Part shown: one piece after another, positions 34,028 through 44,948 of the stretch
Layout of the letters: the number at the start of each line of letters is the position of its first letter
Numbering within the stretch: position 1 is the first letter of the stretch
NCBI RefSeq assembly: GCF_000170915.1
Contig: NZ_ABCT01000002.1
Span: 186,001 to 250,000 of the forward strand
Reading direction: 5' to 3'
DNA length: 64,000 nt
DNA from: Limnobacter sp. MED105
Lineage (GTDB): Bacteria > Pseudomonadota > Gammaproteobacteria > Burkholderiales > Burkholderiaceae_B
Notes under the pieces: generated by a model
The model's database searches: none
Told to the model about the DNA's origin: nothing
The model's input: only the letters and a program-made list of their open reading frames with translations
Made by a program: the position numbers and the translations under genes

Positions 34028-36141
34028 GATGTGACTCCGTCAGCAAATGGATTGTTTCTCGCTTGAAGATTTAGATTGATGTTGCCTAACACTTGAATTT
34101 CCATATTTGAAGAAATTTCTTGATGAGAAAGAACCGGAATGATGAACAATGAGTCTTGAATAATTTGGCGGAAAAACACCCGGCAATCCATTGAACACAC
34201 AATGGCGGGTACATAGTTTCCAACCAGATGCGGCCTGCACTGCTCCTCGACAATTTCGATTAGTTCATTGAGAGAACTGGAATCAATGTCAACAAATGAT
34301 CCATTGCCGTCACTTCGACTCGACTCTCGTATCAACTGCTCAAATTCCACGCCCAACATAAATACTTTGAGTTTTCGCTCGTGGGTATGTTGATGGCATA
34401 TTTGCTCGAACAAACCACGGCGTACCTGCTCTGCAATAACCATGGGGTCTCGCTCGCGTTGCCCCCATTCAATTAATGAATTCAAAATTGAACGCATGTT
34501 TTTGATTGAAACTGATTCGCCAAGCAAGCGTTGCAACACCTCCACCACTTTGGTAACGGGCAGCACGCGCTCAAGCTCCTTGAGTTGCTCCGTGTACTTG
34601 TCACCCAGAGTGGTCATATGTCGTTGATACTCATTCAAGGTGAATAGCTGGTCGACCTTCTGGACCAACAACGCTTCAATTTGTGACACCAATCTTGTTT
34701 CGAATGTCAGGTATTCCAGCTTGTGCTGATCGAGAAGTGTTTTCTGAAGGGGGTCGCACAGCATGTCGTATTTGCCGGTAACAACATCTTTCTCAATCAC
34801 GAATTCAATACCGGGCACAGCCTGCACCAGTGACTGATCGCTGCGAATGCTGAGCCGCTTTTCGGAGATATGAATGGACATGGCCGGTACGCCATACACA
34901 TAGAACTCGACAAAACTCTCGGTGTGATTGATGAACTCGAACAATGGAAACAGAATGCCCAATTGTTCTACTCGCCGGTTTCTCGCGATTCTGCAAATAT
35001 TCTGAATTTGATTGGCCGCGGTGGGCTCGATGTCTACAGGCAACCGCACCTCCAGCGGTGCGAAAGTATTGGTGTGCAAGATGTCGTCCATCTTGATGCT
35101 TTTGCCGCTGGCAGACAGCATGTCGCTGAACTGCGTGGACACATCGACCTCTTCGGCTTTGTCAGTTTTTCTCGAAATGAAGTACCAACCGCACAGCAGC
35201 GTTGCCGAAGTGGCGAGGAATACGTAACTGGGCATGCCAGGAACGAATGCGAACAGAAAACAGAAAATGCCGCTGATTTGAAGTGCATTTGAATTTCGGC
35301 TGAGGTCTTTCAACATGTCTTGCGCAGTGTTGGATCCGTCAGCTTCGCCTTTGGTAACGCGCGTTACAATCAAACCGGCCGCGATGGAAACCATCAACGA
35401 TGGAATGATCGCGACTAGTCCGTCGCCTACTGATAAAATGGTGTATACCGACCCCGCCTCAGAAAAGGACATTCCCTTCTGCATCATGCCGACCGTTAAA
35501 CCACCAAGCAAGTTAACCACCGTGATAACAAGCCCGGCAATTGCATCATTTTTTACAAACTTGATCGCACCGTCCATTGCACCAAATAATTGCGACTCTT
35601 TTTCAAGGTCGGAACGGCGTTGTTTCGCAACGGCTTGAGTAATTAACCCGGCACGGAGATCGCTGTCGATGGACATTTGCTTTCCAGGCATGCCGTCGAG
35701 TGAGAAACGCGCGGCCACTTCAGCTACACGCTCGGAACCCTTGGTAATCACCAGAAAATTAACAACCGAAATAATGAGGAAAATCGTTAAACCAACGGCC
35801 ACATTGCCGCCCACGACGAACTCACCGAAGGTTTGAACAATATGTCCGGCATCACCCTCTAGTAAAATTTGTCGTGTCGTGGATATGGTGAGAGACAACC
35901 GAAATAAGGTTGTCATCAAAAGAAGCGCAGGAAATGAAGAAAATGCCAGCGGTGTTTCAATGAGTACGGCGCTGATTACAAGCACGACCGACACAGAAAT
36001 ATTGATGGCCAGGAGTACATCGAGAATGCCCGGACCCATGGGAATCACCATCATGACGATCATGAGGATGATAAGAGATGCACCAACCACCTCGGACCGT
36101 GCAGAAGCCAGCCTTGCAAACCTGTTTAACACTTCGATCAT
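34024..36141 (-). CDS. sctV: T3SS export-gate protein SctV
   Basis: 705-residue FlhA/YscV-family protein and first gene of the minus-strand arm. The N-terminal half has about eight membrane helices (VVMMVIPMGPGILDVLLAIN-type, LLAINISVSVVLVISAVLI) with the FHIPEP-region signature VAARFSLDGMPGKQMSID. The C-terminal cytoplasmic domain forms the nonameric docking ring for chaperone-substrate complexes. An operon promoter is expected in 36142-36298; I cannot place its boxes. Confidence 0.96.
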   Translation of the reverse strand: MIEVLNRFARLASARSEVVGASLIILMIVMMVIPMGPGILDVLLAINISVSVVLVISAVLIETPLAFSSFPALLLMTTLFRLSLTISTTRQILLEGDAGHIVQTFGEFVVGGNVAVGLTIFLIISVVNFLVITKGSERVAEVAARFSLDGMPGKQMSIDSDLRAGLITQAVAKQRRSDLEKESQLFGAMDGAIKFVKNDAIAGLVITVVNLLGGLTVGMMQKGMSFSEAGSVYTILSVGDGLVAIIPSLMVSIAAGLIVTRVTKGEADGSNTAQDMLKDLSRNSNALQISGIFCFLFAFVPGMPSYVFLATSATLLCGWYFISRKTDKAEEVDVSTQFSDMLSASGKSIKMDDILHTNTFAPLEVRLPVDIEPTAANQIQNICRIARNRRVEQLGILFPLFEFINHTESFVEFYVYGVPAMSIHISEKRLSIRSDQSLVQAVPGIEFVIEKDVVTGKYDMLCDPLQKTLLDQHKLEYLTFETRLVSQIEALLVQKVDQLFTLNEYQRHMTTLGDKYTEQLKELERVLPVTKVVEVLQRLLGESVSIKNMRSILNSLIEWGQRERDPMVIAEQVRRGLFEQICHQHTHERKLKVFMLGVEFEQLIRESSRSDGNGSFVDIDSSSLNELIEIVEEQCRPHLVGNYVPAIVCSMDCRVFFRQIIQDSLFIIPVLSHQEISSNMEIQVLGNINLNLQARNNPFADGVTS

Positions 36142-36258
36142 CGCGAGTCCTCAGCCAACAAACCTTGAATTCGGTTTTCTAGTGCTTACTAGGTGGCGTT
36201 GAAACTCAACAAAGTTCGTCTTTCCTGGACAAAAATTGCGATGAATCGATTTCGACTA

Positions 36259-36285
36259 CACAGCGCCGGGTGGGGCGACGCTGTG
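36259..36285 (-). terminator. Possible hairpin between metH and sctV
   Basis: A 7-bp stem CACAGCG/CGCTGTG encloses a 13-base loop, 14 bases beyond the metH stop. No T-run follows on the minus strand, so termination is weak or factor-dependent. It may instead be incidental. Confidence 0.3.
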
Positions 36286-36298
36286 GATGCGCGACATG

Positions 36299-39200
36299 TC
36301 AGGTCAGGTTGGTGCTCAGTGCCCTTCTCAAATCCTCTTCACTGCGACCCGAATAGTCGAGCAAGGCCTTGAACTGGTCTTGCCCAACTGGGCCAACATT
36401 GAAGTAATCACTTTCAGGGTTGGCAAAGTAGAAACCTGACACACTGGCAGCCGGGTTCATCGCCAGGCTCTCGGTCAGTGTCATGCCAATTTCTTCGCAT
36501 TGCATCACTTCGAACATGTTGCGCTTGATGGTGTGTTCCGGGCAGGCTGGATAACCTGGCGCGGGGCGAATACCCTGGTACTTCTCGGCAATCAGTTCTT
36601 CATTGCTCAGAGTTTCATCGGCCACATAGCCCCACAGGTCTTTGCGAACCCGCTGGTGCAAGCATTCAGCAAAAGCCTCAGCCATACGATCGGCAATCGC
36701 CTTGAACATGATGCTGCTGTAGTCGTCGTGTGCGGCCTGGAATTCCTTCTCTTTCTTTTCTACACCCAAACCTGCGGTGACCGCGAACATGCCGATGTAG
36801 TCCGCACCCGCGCCTTTGGGTGCAATGAAGTCGGCCAGTGATTTGTTGGCGATGCCTTCACGTTTTTCACCCTGTTGGCGCAAAGGGCTGTAGGTGAACA
36901 GCACTTGGCTGCGGCTTTCGTCGGCATACACTTCGATGTGATCGTCACTCACCGTGTTGGCGGGGTAGAAGGCCACCGCCGCATTGGCTTGCAGCCAACG
37001 GCCTTCAATGCACTTTTTCAGCATGGCTTGACCGTCTTCGAATACTTTGCGGGCGGCTTCACCCACAAGCTCGTCTTCCAGCACGCGAGGGTAACCGCCG
37101 TGCAAATCCCAGGTTTGGAAAAACGGAGTCCAATCGATGTACTGGGCGATGTCAGCCAAATCGTAATTCTTGAAGTAGCGCTTGCCAATGAACTTTGGCT
37201 TGGGCGGCGTGTAATTTGCCCAGTCAATTTTCTGTTTGTTGGCGCGCGCAGCTTCAATGCTGATCAGCGGCTGTGCTTTCTTGTTGGCGTGTTGTTCGCG
37301 CACGCGTTCGTATTCGGTTTTCAGATCAGCCTTGAAAGTGTCGGCTGATTCATCCGACAACAAGTTTGAGGCTACACCGACAGAACGGCTTGCATCTGAA
37401 ACATACACAGTGGGGCCTTCGTAATGTGGTGCAATTTTCACAGCGGTGTGCACGCGGCTGGTGGTGGCACCACCAATCAGCAGCGGAATACCACGGTCGC
37501 GGAAATAGGGATCGCGTTGCATCTCGCTGGCGACATAAGCCATTTCTTCAAGTGAAGGCGTAATGAGGCCTGACAAGCCGATGATGTCGGCATTGATTTC
37601 TTTGGCTTTGGCGAGAATTTGCTCTGCGGGCACCATCACACCCATGTTTTCCACTTCAAAGTTGTTGCACTGAAGAACAACCGTGACAATGTTTTTGCCA
37701 ATGTCGTGCACATCGCCTTTCACAGTGGCAATCAGAATTTTGCCTTTGGCTTTGGCATCGCCACCGGCGGCCACCAGTTGCTTTTTCTCTTCTTCAATGT
37801 AAGGAATCAGGTGGGCCACCGCCTGCTTCATGACGCGGGCGCTTTTCACCACTTGCGGCAGGAACATTTTGCCAGCACCAAACAGGTCGCCAACCACATT
37901 CATGCCGTCCATTAGCGGACCTTCAATTACGTTGATGGGGCGGCCACCGTTGGCTGCAATTTCAGCGCGGCATTCTTCGGTGTCTTCAACAATGAAGTTG
38001 GTGATGCCGTGTACCAGCGCATGGGCCAGGCGCTTTTGCACCGGTTGGTTGCGCCACTCCAGGTTTTCTTCCAGCTTCTTGCCACCCGCTTTCAGGGTGC
38101 CTGCGAATTCAATCATTCGCTCGGTGGCTGATTTGCCAAAGTCGGGATCGTTGGCTGGCAAATTGGGCTGACGATTCAGCACAATGTCTTCCACGCGGGC
38201 CTTCAGTTCAGGTTCCAGTTCATCGTAAACACCCATCATGCCGGCGTTGACAATGCCCATGGTCATGCCGTTTTTAATGGCGTGGTACAGGAACACGGTG
38301 TGAATGGCCTCGCGGGCAGGTTCATTGCCGCGGAAACTGAAAGACACGTTGGACACACCACCTGAAATTTTGGCATGCGGCAGGTTTTTCTTGATCCAGC
38401 CTGTGGCCTCGATAAAGTCGTTACCGTAGTTGTCGTGCTCTTCAATGCCTGTTGCAATGGCGAAGATGTTCGGGTCGAAGATGATGTCTTCGGCCGGGAA
38501 GCCCACTTCATTCACCAGAATGTTGTAAGCACGCTCGCAAATTTCGATTTTGCGGGCGTAGGTGTCGGCCTGACCCTTTTCATCAAAGGCCATGACGATG
38601 ACCGCAGCACCATAGCGCTTGCACAACTTGGCCTGGCGTTTGAATTCCTCAACGCCTTCTTTCATGGAAATGGAGTTGACCACGGCCTTGCCCTGCACGC
38701 ACTTCAAGCCAGCTTCGATGACATCCCATTTGGAGGAGTCGATCATCACCGGCACGCGTGAAATATCGGGTTCGGACGCCATGAGGTTCAGGAACTTCAC
38801 CATGGCGGCTTTGGAGTCGAGCATGGCTTCGTCCATGTTCACGTCCACAATTTGCGCGCCGTTTTCGACCTGTTGACGGGCCACGCTCAGCGCCTCGTCG
38901 TACTGCTCATTCAAAATCATACGGGCGAATGCTTTTGAACCAGTCACGTTGGTGCGCTCGCCCACGTTGATGAACAAGCTGTTGTCATCGATGTTCAGCG
39001 GTTCCAGACCCGACAAGCGGCACTTGGGTTCCACGGTGGGAATGGTGCGGGGCTTCTGGTTTTCCAGCGCCTTGGCAATGGCCGCAATGTGATCGGGCGT
39101 GGTGCCGCAGCAACCACCGGCCACATTCAAGAAACCCGCTGCTGCGAATTCCTTCACCAGGCTAGAGGTGATTTCCGGTGTTTCGTCGAAACCCGTATCG

Positions 39201-40093
39201 CTCATCGGGTTGGGCAAACCAGCGTTGGGGTACACGCAAATGGGCACGTCGCAGATTTTGCTGAGTTCAGCCACGTAGGGGCGCATCAGCGAAGCACCAA
39301 GCGCGCAGTTCAAGCCAATGGTGATGGGTTTGGCATGGCGAACAGAGTTCCAGAAGGCCTCAACGGTTTGGCCAGACAGCACGCGGCCGGAGGCATCGGT
39401 CACTGTGCCGGAAATCATGATGGGCAATTTATTGCCGGAATCTTCGAAATACTGATCGATCGCGAACAGCGCGGCTTTGGCGTTCAGCGTGTCGAAAATG
39501 GTTTCAACCAGCAGCAGGTCAACGCCGCCTTCCACCAAACCCTTGGTTTGCTGGTAATAGGTGGCGACCAGTTCATCAAAGGTAATGTTGCGTGCACCGG
39601 GGTCGTTCACGTCGGGGCTGATGGACGCGGTTTTGGGCGTGGGGCCCAAAGCGCCTGCAGCAAACCGGGGTTTGTCGGGCGTGGAGTACTTGATGCACGC
39701 TTCCTTGCACAGGCGGGCCGCTTCACGGTTCATCTCGTCGACGAGGTGTTCCATGTCGTAATCGGCCTGCGCCACGGTGGTGGCACCGAAGGTATTGGTT
39801 TCAAGAATGTCAGCGCCAGCGGCCAGGTACTGCTCATGAATTTCGGTCATGATGGCTGGCTGGGTCAGCACCAACAATTCGTTGTTGCCCTTGATGTCGC
39901 GGTGAAAATCAGCGAAACGCTCGCCCCGGTACTGGGCTTCCGTGAGTTTGTATTGCTGAATCATGGTGCCGGTTGCACCGTCCAGAATCAGGATGCGTTT
40001 TTGAAGGAGTTCACGGAGTTGGGCTTCGACTGCGGCGCCGTTGACAACAAGGCTGTTGTGCTCGGCAGGCGAAGAAGCGGGGCGCGTGTTCAT
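36299..40093 (-). CDS. metH: Cobalamin-dependent methionine synthase
   Basis: 1264-residue, full-length MetH that methylates homocysteine from 5-methyltetrahydrofolate. Four modules are in order: the homocysteine domain with zinc Cys residues ([21 protein letters not shown]), the pterin-binding domain ([17 protein letters not shown]), the cobalamin domain with [10 protein letters not shown] (His796 is the expected cobalt ligand), and the C-terminal AdoMet reactivation domain ([13 protein letters not shown]). It uses an ATG at 40093. It lies 157 bases upstream of sctV in the same direction; the T3SS is probably an insertion beside this housekeeping gene. I cannot find a cobalamin or SAH riboswitch in the 95-base leader. 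Confidence 0.98.
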   Translation of the reverse strand: MNTRPASSPAEHNSLVVNGAAVEAQLRELLQKRILILDGATGTMIQQYKLTEAQYRGERFADFHRDIKGNNELLVLTQPAIMTEIHEQYLAAGADILETNTFGATTVAQADYDMEHLVDEMNREAARLCKEACIKYSTPDKPRFAAGALGPTPKTASISPDVNDPGARNITFDELVATYYQQTKGLVEGGVDLLLVETIFDTLNAKAALFAIDQYFEDSGNKLPIMISGTVTDASGRVLSGQTVEAFWNSVRHAKPITIGLNCALGASLMRPYVAELSKICDVPICVYPNAGLPNPMSDTGFDETPEITSSLVKEFAAAGFLNVAGGCCGTTPDHIAAIAKALENQKPRTIPTVEPKCRLSGLEPLNIDDNSLFINVGERTNVTGSKAFARMILNEQYDEALSVARQQVENGAQIVDVNMDEAMLDSKAAMVKFLNLMASEPDISRVPVMIDSSKWDVIEAGLKCVQGKAVVNSISMKEGVEEFKRQAKLCKRYGAAVIVMAFDEKGQADTYARKIEICERAYNILVNEVGFPAEDIIFDPNIFAIATGIEEHDNYGNDFIEATGWIKKNLPHAKISGGVSNVSFSFRGNEPAREAIHTVFLYHAIKNGMTMGIVNAGMMGVYDELEPELKARVEDIVLNRQPNLPANDPDFGKSATERMIEFAGTLKAGGKKLEENLEWRNQPVQKRLAHALVHGITNFIVEDTEECRAEIAANGGRPINVIEGPLMDGMNVVGDLFGAGKMFLPQVVKSARVMKQAVAHLIPYIEEEKKQLVAAGGDAKAKGKILIATVKGDVHDIGKNIVTVVLQCNNFEVENMGVMVPAEQILAKAKEINADIIGLSGLITPSLEEMAYVASEMQRDPYFRDRGIPLLIGGATTSRVHTAVKIAPHYEGPTVYVSDASRSVGVASNLLSDESADTFKADLKTEYERVREQHANKKAQPLISIEAARANKQKIDWANYTPPKPKFIGKRYFKNYDLADIAQYIDWTPFFQTWDLHGGYPRVLEDELVGEAARKVFEDGQAMLKKCIEGRWLQANAAVAFYPANTVSDDHIEVYADESRSQVLFTYSPLRQQGEKREGIANKSLADFIAPKGAGADYIGMFAVTAGLGVEKKEKEFQAAHDDYSSIMFKAIADRMAEAFAECLHQRVRKDLWGYVADETLSNEELIAEKYQGIRPAPGYPACPEHTIKRNMFEVMQCEEIGMTLTESLAMNPAASVSGFYFANPESDYFNVGPVGQDQFKALLDYSGRSEEDLRRALSTNLT

Positions 40094-40188
40094 CGCGGGG
40101 CCTCTATATGATGCAAGGGTTTGAAAACAGGCTGCATTTTAGCAGGGAAATGGCGTAAAGCGTTGCGAATTGGATACTTGGCTGTTGC

Positions 40189-40713
40189 TCAAGGCACCAC
40201 AGTAGCCCCGCGCAAACGATACAAACCATACAGGTTGGCCACGGTGATCACGATCATGGTCAGGCACAGCTCCCAGGAATCGAAAAGGTAGCCATGCACG
40301 GCCCACAGGGCATTGGTGGCCAAGGTGGCTTTGCGCATGCCCACATTGCCCATCATGAACAAGGCCCAGGTACCCAGCAAGGTGGCAAACAAGGGCAAGG
40401 AACTGGCCAGCCAACCTTGCCAGGTGAACACGGCAATGGCGATGGCCAGACCACTGAACCCCAGCACCAGTACCAGGCGCAAACGCTGCCCCATGACATT
40501 GGAATAAATGGTGACTGCCTGCCGTACCCCGGTTAGCAGCATAATCAAAAAGCCGGTGTGTACGCCCAACAAGTAGTACTGAAGGCCCCAAGCCATGGAC
40601 GACAGCGCAAACAAGAGCTTGGTTCCGCGTTCTGAAATGACACAGAACCCCGCAATGCTCAAACCAAAAGCCACAATACCCACTGCCCGGGTTAACAAAT
40701 CCGTTGAGTCCAA
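40189..40713 (-). CDS. YgjV-type inner-membrane protein
   Basis: 174-residue protein with about six hydrophobic segments and the pattern of the YgjV (Imp_YgjV) family: Trp/Gly motifs around SSMAWGLQYYLLGVHTGFLI, LTGVRQAVTI and LWAVHGYLFDSWELCL. Function is not known for the family. It is upstream of metH on the same strand (95-base gap) and divergent from the kinase at 40911. A longer frame to 40732 in another phase is not credible. Confidence 0.82.
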   Translation of the reverse strand: MDSTDLLTRAVGIVAFGLSIAGFCVISERGTKLLFALSSMAWGLQYYLLGVHTGFLIMLLTGVRQAVTIYSNVMGQRLRLVLVLGFSGLAIAIAVFTWQGWLASSLPLFATLLGTWALFMMGNVGMRKATLATNALWAVHGYLFDSWELCLTMIVITVANLYGLYRLRGATVVP

Positions 40714-40910
40714 TTCCGATGATTCCAGTCACGATGAAACATTGAGGGCAATACTACCTTTGAATTGTTAATTACCGAGTCATCAGCACAATCCAGCTGA
40801 AATTGATTCAATCCCTTGATAAACCAGACTAATCGGGCTCGTTTAACGATTGAGCCGTGTCGCTGCCTGAGTTACAGTGAGCCATCCACCATTTCCACAC
40901 ATTCCCCTTC

Positions 40911-43900
40911 ATGCTTAATTTCAATATTCGCTCAAGCTTTACCACCCGCTTGATTGTGGGTAGTTTGATTGCGCTGTTTTTGCTCTCCATTCCGGTGGCC
41001 ATTACCGCGCACTGGATATTGCGCAACAACACCATCAATCAGGCCGGGGTGGATTCCTTGGCACAAACCGAGCAAATTGCACAATCGGTGGACCGCCATT
41101 TGAAAGAGCACCTGCGAGACCTGGTCTACACCAGCCGTATTGAGCAGTCATTTGGAAATTACACGGCTGAAGAGCAAACCAAGCTATTGCAGATTATGCG
41201 AGAGCATACGCCAGGCTATTTGTGGATTGGTGTGGCGGCCCCGGACGGCACTGTGCTGGCAGCACTGGATGATTTGCTGGTCGGAAAAAGCGTGGCTGCG
41301 CGCCCGTGGTTCAAGCAGGGGCTAATTGCACCCGCAATTATGGATGTGCACGAGGCCGCGTTGCTGGCTGCCTTACTACCAGCCCGCGCTGAGGAAAAAT
41401 ACCAGTTCATTGACTTCACCACCCCGCTGAAAAACCAGCAGGATGAAATTATTGGTGTGATCGGCATTCATCTGGATTGGAAGTATTTCATTGCTGAAAT
41501 CGAAAAAGATGTGTTTAACACCATCAACCCATCAGCCCCCACGGTGATTTTGGCGAAGGACGGCAGCCTGAGAATGGGCAACCGGCTGGATTTGGCCGAC
41601 TTTCAGGACAGCACTGCCTGGAGAGCCATGGCGGGTTTTCAGAAAGCAGTCACGGGCGAAAGTAACTGGTCGATTGAAACTTTGAGTGATGGCGAAAGCT
41701 ACCTGGTGGCCTTTGCCCCCAACAACAGCGCTGAGACCGATAGTTTGGGCTGGATTTCAGCCACCGTCACACCGCTGGATACTGTGGCCTCACCGATTTC
41801 GAAAGCATTGATCGGTGCCATTGTGGCCTTGATCATCGGCACCGTGGCCACCCTTTTGCTGGTGCTGGCACTGGGCAGAAGCCTGTCTGCCAAGGCCAGC
41901 GCCTACCTGGAACTGGTGCGCAAAAACGATCCCAAAGCGCTCGAAGCGTCCATGAAAGAGCTCCCCACGGAATTACAGCCGATCTCCAGGGATATTCTGG
42001 ATTTGACTCGTGGACTGACGGAAAAAAGCCAATCGCTTGAACATGCGCTGAAGTCAGCCAAAGAAAGCTATTGGGTGGTTGAAGCGCTGATTGTGCAGGC
42101 CCCTATTCCAATTGCGATGTTTGACACCGAAATGAACTATGTGGCGGCCTCTTCGCGCTGGGTGCAAACTTTTGCAAACGGTCACAAGGGCAGTCTGGTG
42201 GGCAAAAACCACTACGATGTGGTGCCCAACCTGCATGAACGCTGGCGCCAGGCACACAGGGCTGGTTTGGCGGGTGAGAGTATCTCCGCCACATCTGATC
42301 CGTGGACCAGCCAGGACGGACACACCATTTGGCTGGACTGGGCGATCGAGCCTTGGCTGAAGCCTGACGGGCACCGGGGCGGCATTATTTTAATGTGCAA
42401 GGATGTGACCGAGGAACGGCTAATCCGGGACAGCCTGGCCGAGAGTGAAGAACGATTCAAGCTGGCCATGGAAGGCTCACACGATGGGCTGTGGGACTGG
42501 GAAATTACCACCCAGAAGGTGTATTTTTCACCGAGCTGGAAACGCCTGTTGGGCTATGAAGACCATGAACTGAGCAATGACTTTGGCACCTGGGAGCGAC
42601 TGACCGCGCCCGATGATCTTGAATTGGCCAAAAAGGCGCTTTCCGATGCCCTGGACAATCCGGAAAAGGACTCCTACGAAGCAGAATTCTGCATGGCTCA
42701 CAAGAACGGCCATTGGGTGCAAATTTTGGCCAAAGCGCTGATTGTGCGGGATGAACACGGCAAGCCGACCCGAGTGGTGGGTACTCACCTGGACCGCACC
42801 GTGCAGCTTGAACTTGAAAGCAGACTGCGTGAGACAGCCATTGCAGCCAAGGCCGAGAAAGACTCCAATGCAGAAAAAAGCCGTTTTTTGGCCACTATGA
42901 GCCATGAAATCCGCACGCCTTTGAACGGCATCATGGGTTTCGCGCGTTTGCTTGAAATGGACTTGCCAGCCGGCGAACTGAAGGAGCAGGCCGGTTATCT
43001 GGTGCAGTCCTCCGAAACCCTCTCGGCGATTCTGAATGACATTCTTGACTTCTCGAAACTGGAGTCGGGCATGGTCAAGCTTGTAGATTCGCCATTCTTG
43101 ATGGAGCAATTGCTCAAGGGCAGCACAGAATTGCCCCGCCTGACCTGCGAATCCAAAGGTGTGAAGTTTGAGCTGAACAACAAACTGGGCGAGCATCAAA
43201 TTTTCTCAGGCGACATGGGCCGCTTGCGTCAAATACTTCAAAATTTGCTATCAAACGCGATCAAGTTCACTTCTCACGGCAAAGTGAGCCTAACTGTTAG
43301 CAACACTCAAATTAGCCCGAACGAAGATCTGATTACTTTTGAGGTCAGCGACACGGGTCTTGGCATTCCAAAAGAGAAGCAATCACTGCTGTTCAAGCCG
43401 TTCTCGCAAGTACACACTGACCGGGAAAACAGGTTTGGCGGTACGGGGCTGGGCTTGTCGATCGTGAAAAGCCTGATCAATGCCATGGGCGGGGAAATTC
43501 AGCTGGAGTCGGAGCCAGGCCAGGGCACGCAGGTGATGTTCTCGGTGACCTTGAAGCGGGAGCATCAGCTGGACAGTCATGGCCAGGAGCGTATTTTGCC
43601 CGTTCGGCCCTTGCGCGTGCTGGTTGCCGACGACACGCCACTGAATATCAAGCTGATCCAGACCTTCTTGCAAAAAGACGCGCATGTGGTTGAGGTGGCC
43701 AGGGACGGAAAAGAAGCCTTGAACAAGGCGATGATTGAACCTTATGACTTTATTTTGCTGGACATCGACATGCCCAAGCTATCGGGCTATGAAGTGGCTG
43801 AAAAAATTCGCGCCACAACTGGCCCCAATCAGCAATGCGAAATTGCCGCATTGACAGGCTATGCTTTCGACAGTGATATTGAACGGGCCGTAGCCGCGGG

Positions 43901-43982
43901 CTTTAACTATCATTTTGCCAAACCGATCCAGTTCAATTTGTTGTTAAATCGCTTGGCAATAAGCAGTCAGAATACGAAATGA
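40911..43982 (+). CDS. Hybrid histidine kinase with Cache-type sensor, two PAS and a receiver
   Basis: 1023-residue membrane sensor kinase. It has a membrane helix (about 14-36), a periplasmic double-Cache-like domain (about 40-295, with YLWIGVAAPDGTVLAALDD and PAIMDVHEAA), a second helix (about 300-325), a HAMP-like stretch, two PAS domains (about 385-500 and 510-640), HisKA with His665 (SHEIRTPLNG), HATPase (NLLSNAIKFT; GGTGLGLSIVKSL) and a receiver with Asp951 (FILLDIDMP). No downstream response-regulator gene is adjacent, so output probably goes through a phosphotransfer protein elsewhere. The signal is unknown, but Cache domains usually bind small molecules. Confidence 0.92.
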   Translation: MLNFNIRSSFTTRLIVGSLIALFLLSIPVAITAHWILRNNTINQAGVDSLAQTEQIAQSVDRHLKEHLRDLVYTSRIEQSFGNYTAEEQTKLLQIMREHTPGYLWIGVAAPDGTVLAALDDLLVGKSVAARPWFKQGLIAPAIMDVHEAALLAALLPARAEEKYQFIDFTTPLKNQQDEIIGVIGIHLDWKYFIAEIEKDVFNTINPSAPTVILAKDGSLRMGNRLDLADFQDSTAWRAMAGFQKAVTGESNWSIETLSDGESYLVAFAPNNSAETDSLGWISATVTPLDTVASPISKALIGAIVALIIGTVATLLLVLALGRSLSAKASAYLELVRKNDPKALEASMKELPTELQPISRDILDLTRGLTEKSQSLEHALKSAKESYWVVEALIVQAPIPIAMFDTEMNYVAASSRWVQTFANGHKGSLVGKNHYDVVPNLHERWRQAHRAGLAGESISATSDPWTSQDGHTIWLDWAIEPWLKPDGHRGGIILMCKDVTEERLIRDSLAESEERFKLAMEGSHDGLWDWEITTQKVYFSPSWKRLLGYEDHELSNDFGTWERLTAPDDLELAKKALSDALDNPEKDSYEAEFCMAHKNGHWVQILAKALIVRDEHGKPTRVVGTHLDRTVQLELESRLRETAIAAKAEKDSNAEKSRFLATMSHEIRTPLNGIMGFARLLEMDLPAGELKEQAGYLVQSSETLSAILNDILDFSKLESGMVKLVDSPFLMEQLLKGSTELPRLTCESKGVKFELNNKLGEHQIFSGDMGRLRQILQNLLSNAIKFTSHGKVSLTVSNTQISPNEDLITFEVSDTGLGIPKEKQSLLFKPFSQVHTDRENRFGGTGLGLSIVKSLINAMGGEIQLESEPGQGTQVMFSVTLKREHQLDSHGQERILPVRPLRVLVADDTPLNIKLIQTFLQKDAHVVEVARDGKEALNKAMIEPYDFILLDIDMPKLSGYEVAEKIRATTGPNQQCEIAALTGYAFDSDIERAVAAGFNYHFAKPIQFNLLLNRLAISSQNTK

Positions 43983-44050
43983 TCACCCACCATGCGAAAT
44001 GTGGTGCAAAATAGCGGGCTGTTGAATTTGACTAAAAAACGGGGTGTTTT

Positions 44051-44815
44051 ATGGAATTACTAATGGATCCAAACGTTTGGATCGCTTTTGCGATTTTGAC
44101 GGCTTTGGAAATCGTGCTGGGTATCGACAACATTGTGTTCATTACCGTGTTGGTGTCGAAATTGCCCGCAGACATTCGCGACCGCGTGCGTCAGTTCGGT
44201 TTGATGTTCGCAATGGCGACTCGTGTGGGTCTGCTGTTCTCCCTGTCCTGGATCATTGGTTTGACCGAACCCTTGTTTACCGTCATGGAAAAAGCAATCA
44301 CCGGGCGAGACTTGGTACTCTTCTTTGGGGGCCTGTTCCTGTTATGGAAGGCCTCGAAAGAAATTTACCTGGAAGTGGAAGCGCCACACCAGGTTGAAGA
44401 AGAGCTGGAGGCCGGTGCGGCCATTCAGAAAACCGGTGCCAAACTGTTTTGGTACTCCATCATCCAGATCGGTATTCTGGACATTGTGTTCAGCTTGGAC
44501 TCCGTGATTACTGCGGTGGGTATGGCCGACGATATCGAGGTGATGATTGCTGCAGTGATGGTGGCCGTGGGCGTGATGATGCTGTTTGCCAAATCAATTG
44601 GCGAATTCGTTGAAGCACACACCTCTGTGAAAGTATTGGCACTGGCCTTCCTGATGATGGTGGGTATGCTGCTGATCGCCGAGAGCTTCGGCCAACACGT
44701 GCCCAAGGCTTACCTGTACAGCGCAATGGGCTTCTCGCTGCTGGTTGAGTTGTTGAACCTGCGTTCGCGTGCCAAGCGTGAAAAACTGAAAGCGATGGCG
44801 CAGGCTGAAGCATAA
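44051..44815 (+). CDS. TerC-family integral membrane protein
   Basis: 254-residue protein with seven to nine hydrophobic helices and TerC hallmarks: EIVLGIDNIVFI in helix 1 and ILDIVFSLDSVITAVG in the middle, both with conserved Asp in membrane helices. Family members (TerC, Alx, MeeF-type) export metal ions such as manganese or act with tellurite resistance. An ATGG start follows a weak GGGGTG site. It is monocistronic, closed by the terminator at 44868. No manganese (yybP-ykoY) riboswitch is evident in the 68-base leader. Confidence 0.92.
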   Translation: MELLMDPNVWIAFAILTALEIVLGIDNIVFITVLVSKLPADIRDRVRQFGLMFAMATRVGLLFSLSWIIGLTEPLFTVMEKAITGRDLVLFFGGLFLLWKASKEIYLEVEAPHQVEEELEAGAAIQKTGAKLFWYSIIQIGILDIVFSLDSVITAVGMADDIEVMIAAVMVAVGVMMLFAKSIGEFVEAHTSVKVLALAFLMMVGMLLIAESFGQHVPKAYLYSAMGFSLLVELLNLRSRAKREKLKAMAQAEA

Positions 44816-44867
44816 GTAGCCTTACAAGCAGTCAATTCGGGCTACCCAGTGAATGGATAACCCAAAC

Positions 44868-44900
44868 AAAAAAGCCAGTGTAAACTGGCTTTTTTGTTTT
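44868..44900 (+). terminator. Strong intrinsic terminator after the TerC-family gene
   Basis: A perfect 12-bp stem (44868-44879 with 44884-44895) closed by a GTAA loop, with a T-run on the 3' side and an A-run on the 5' side. It may work in both directions. Confidence 0.93.
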
Positions 44901-44948
44901 AAGGACTGAACAACCAGTCCACTTGGGTCAATCCCGGAAGGTGAATTC

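Noticed and set aside
39089-40111. A 340-codon plus-strand ORF
   Set aside because: It is the complement of the metH N-terminal region; its translation shows no family and metH is certain.
40094-40188. A cobalamin, SAM or SAH riboswitch before metH
   Set aside because: The 95-base gap is short and I could not find conserved riboswitch segments; structure search would be needed.
43983-44050. A yybP-ykoY manganese riboswitch before the TerC-family gene
   Set aside because: The gap is 68 bases and lacks the conserved paired elements.
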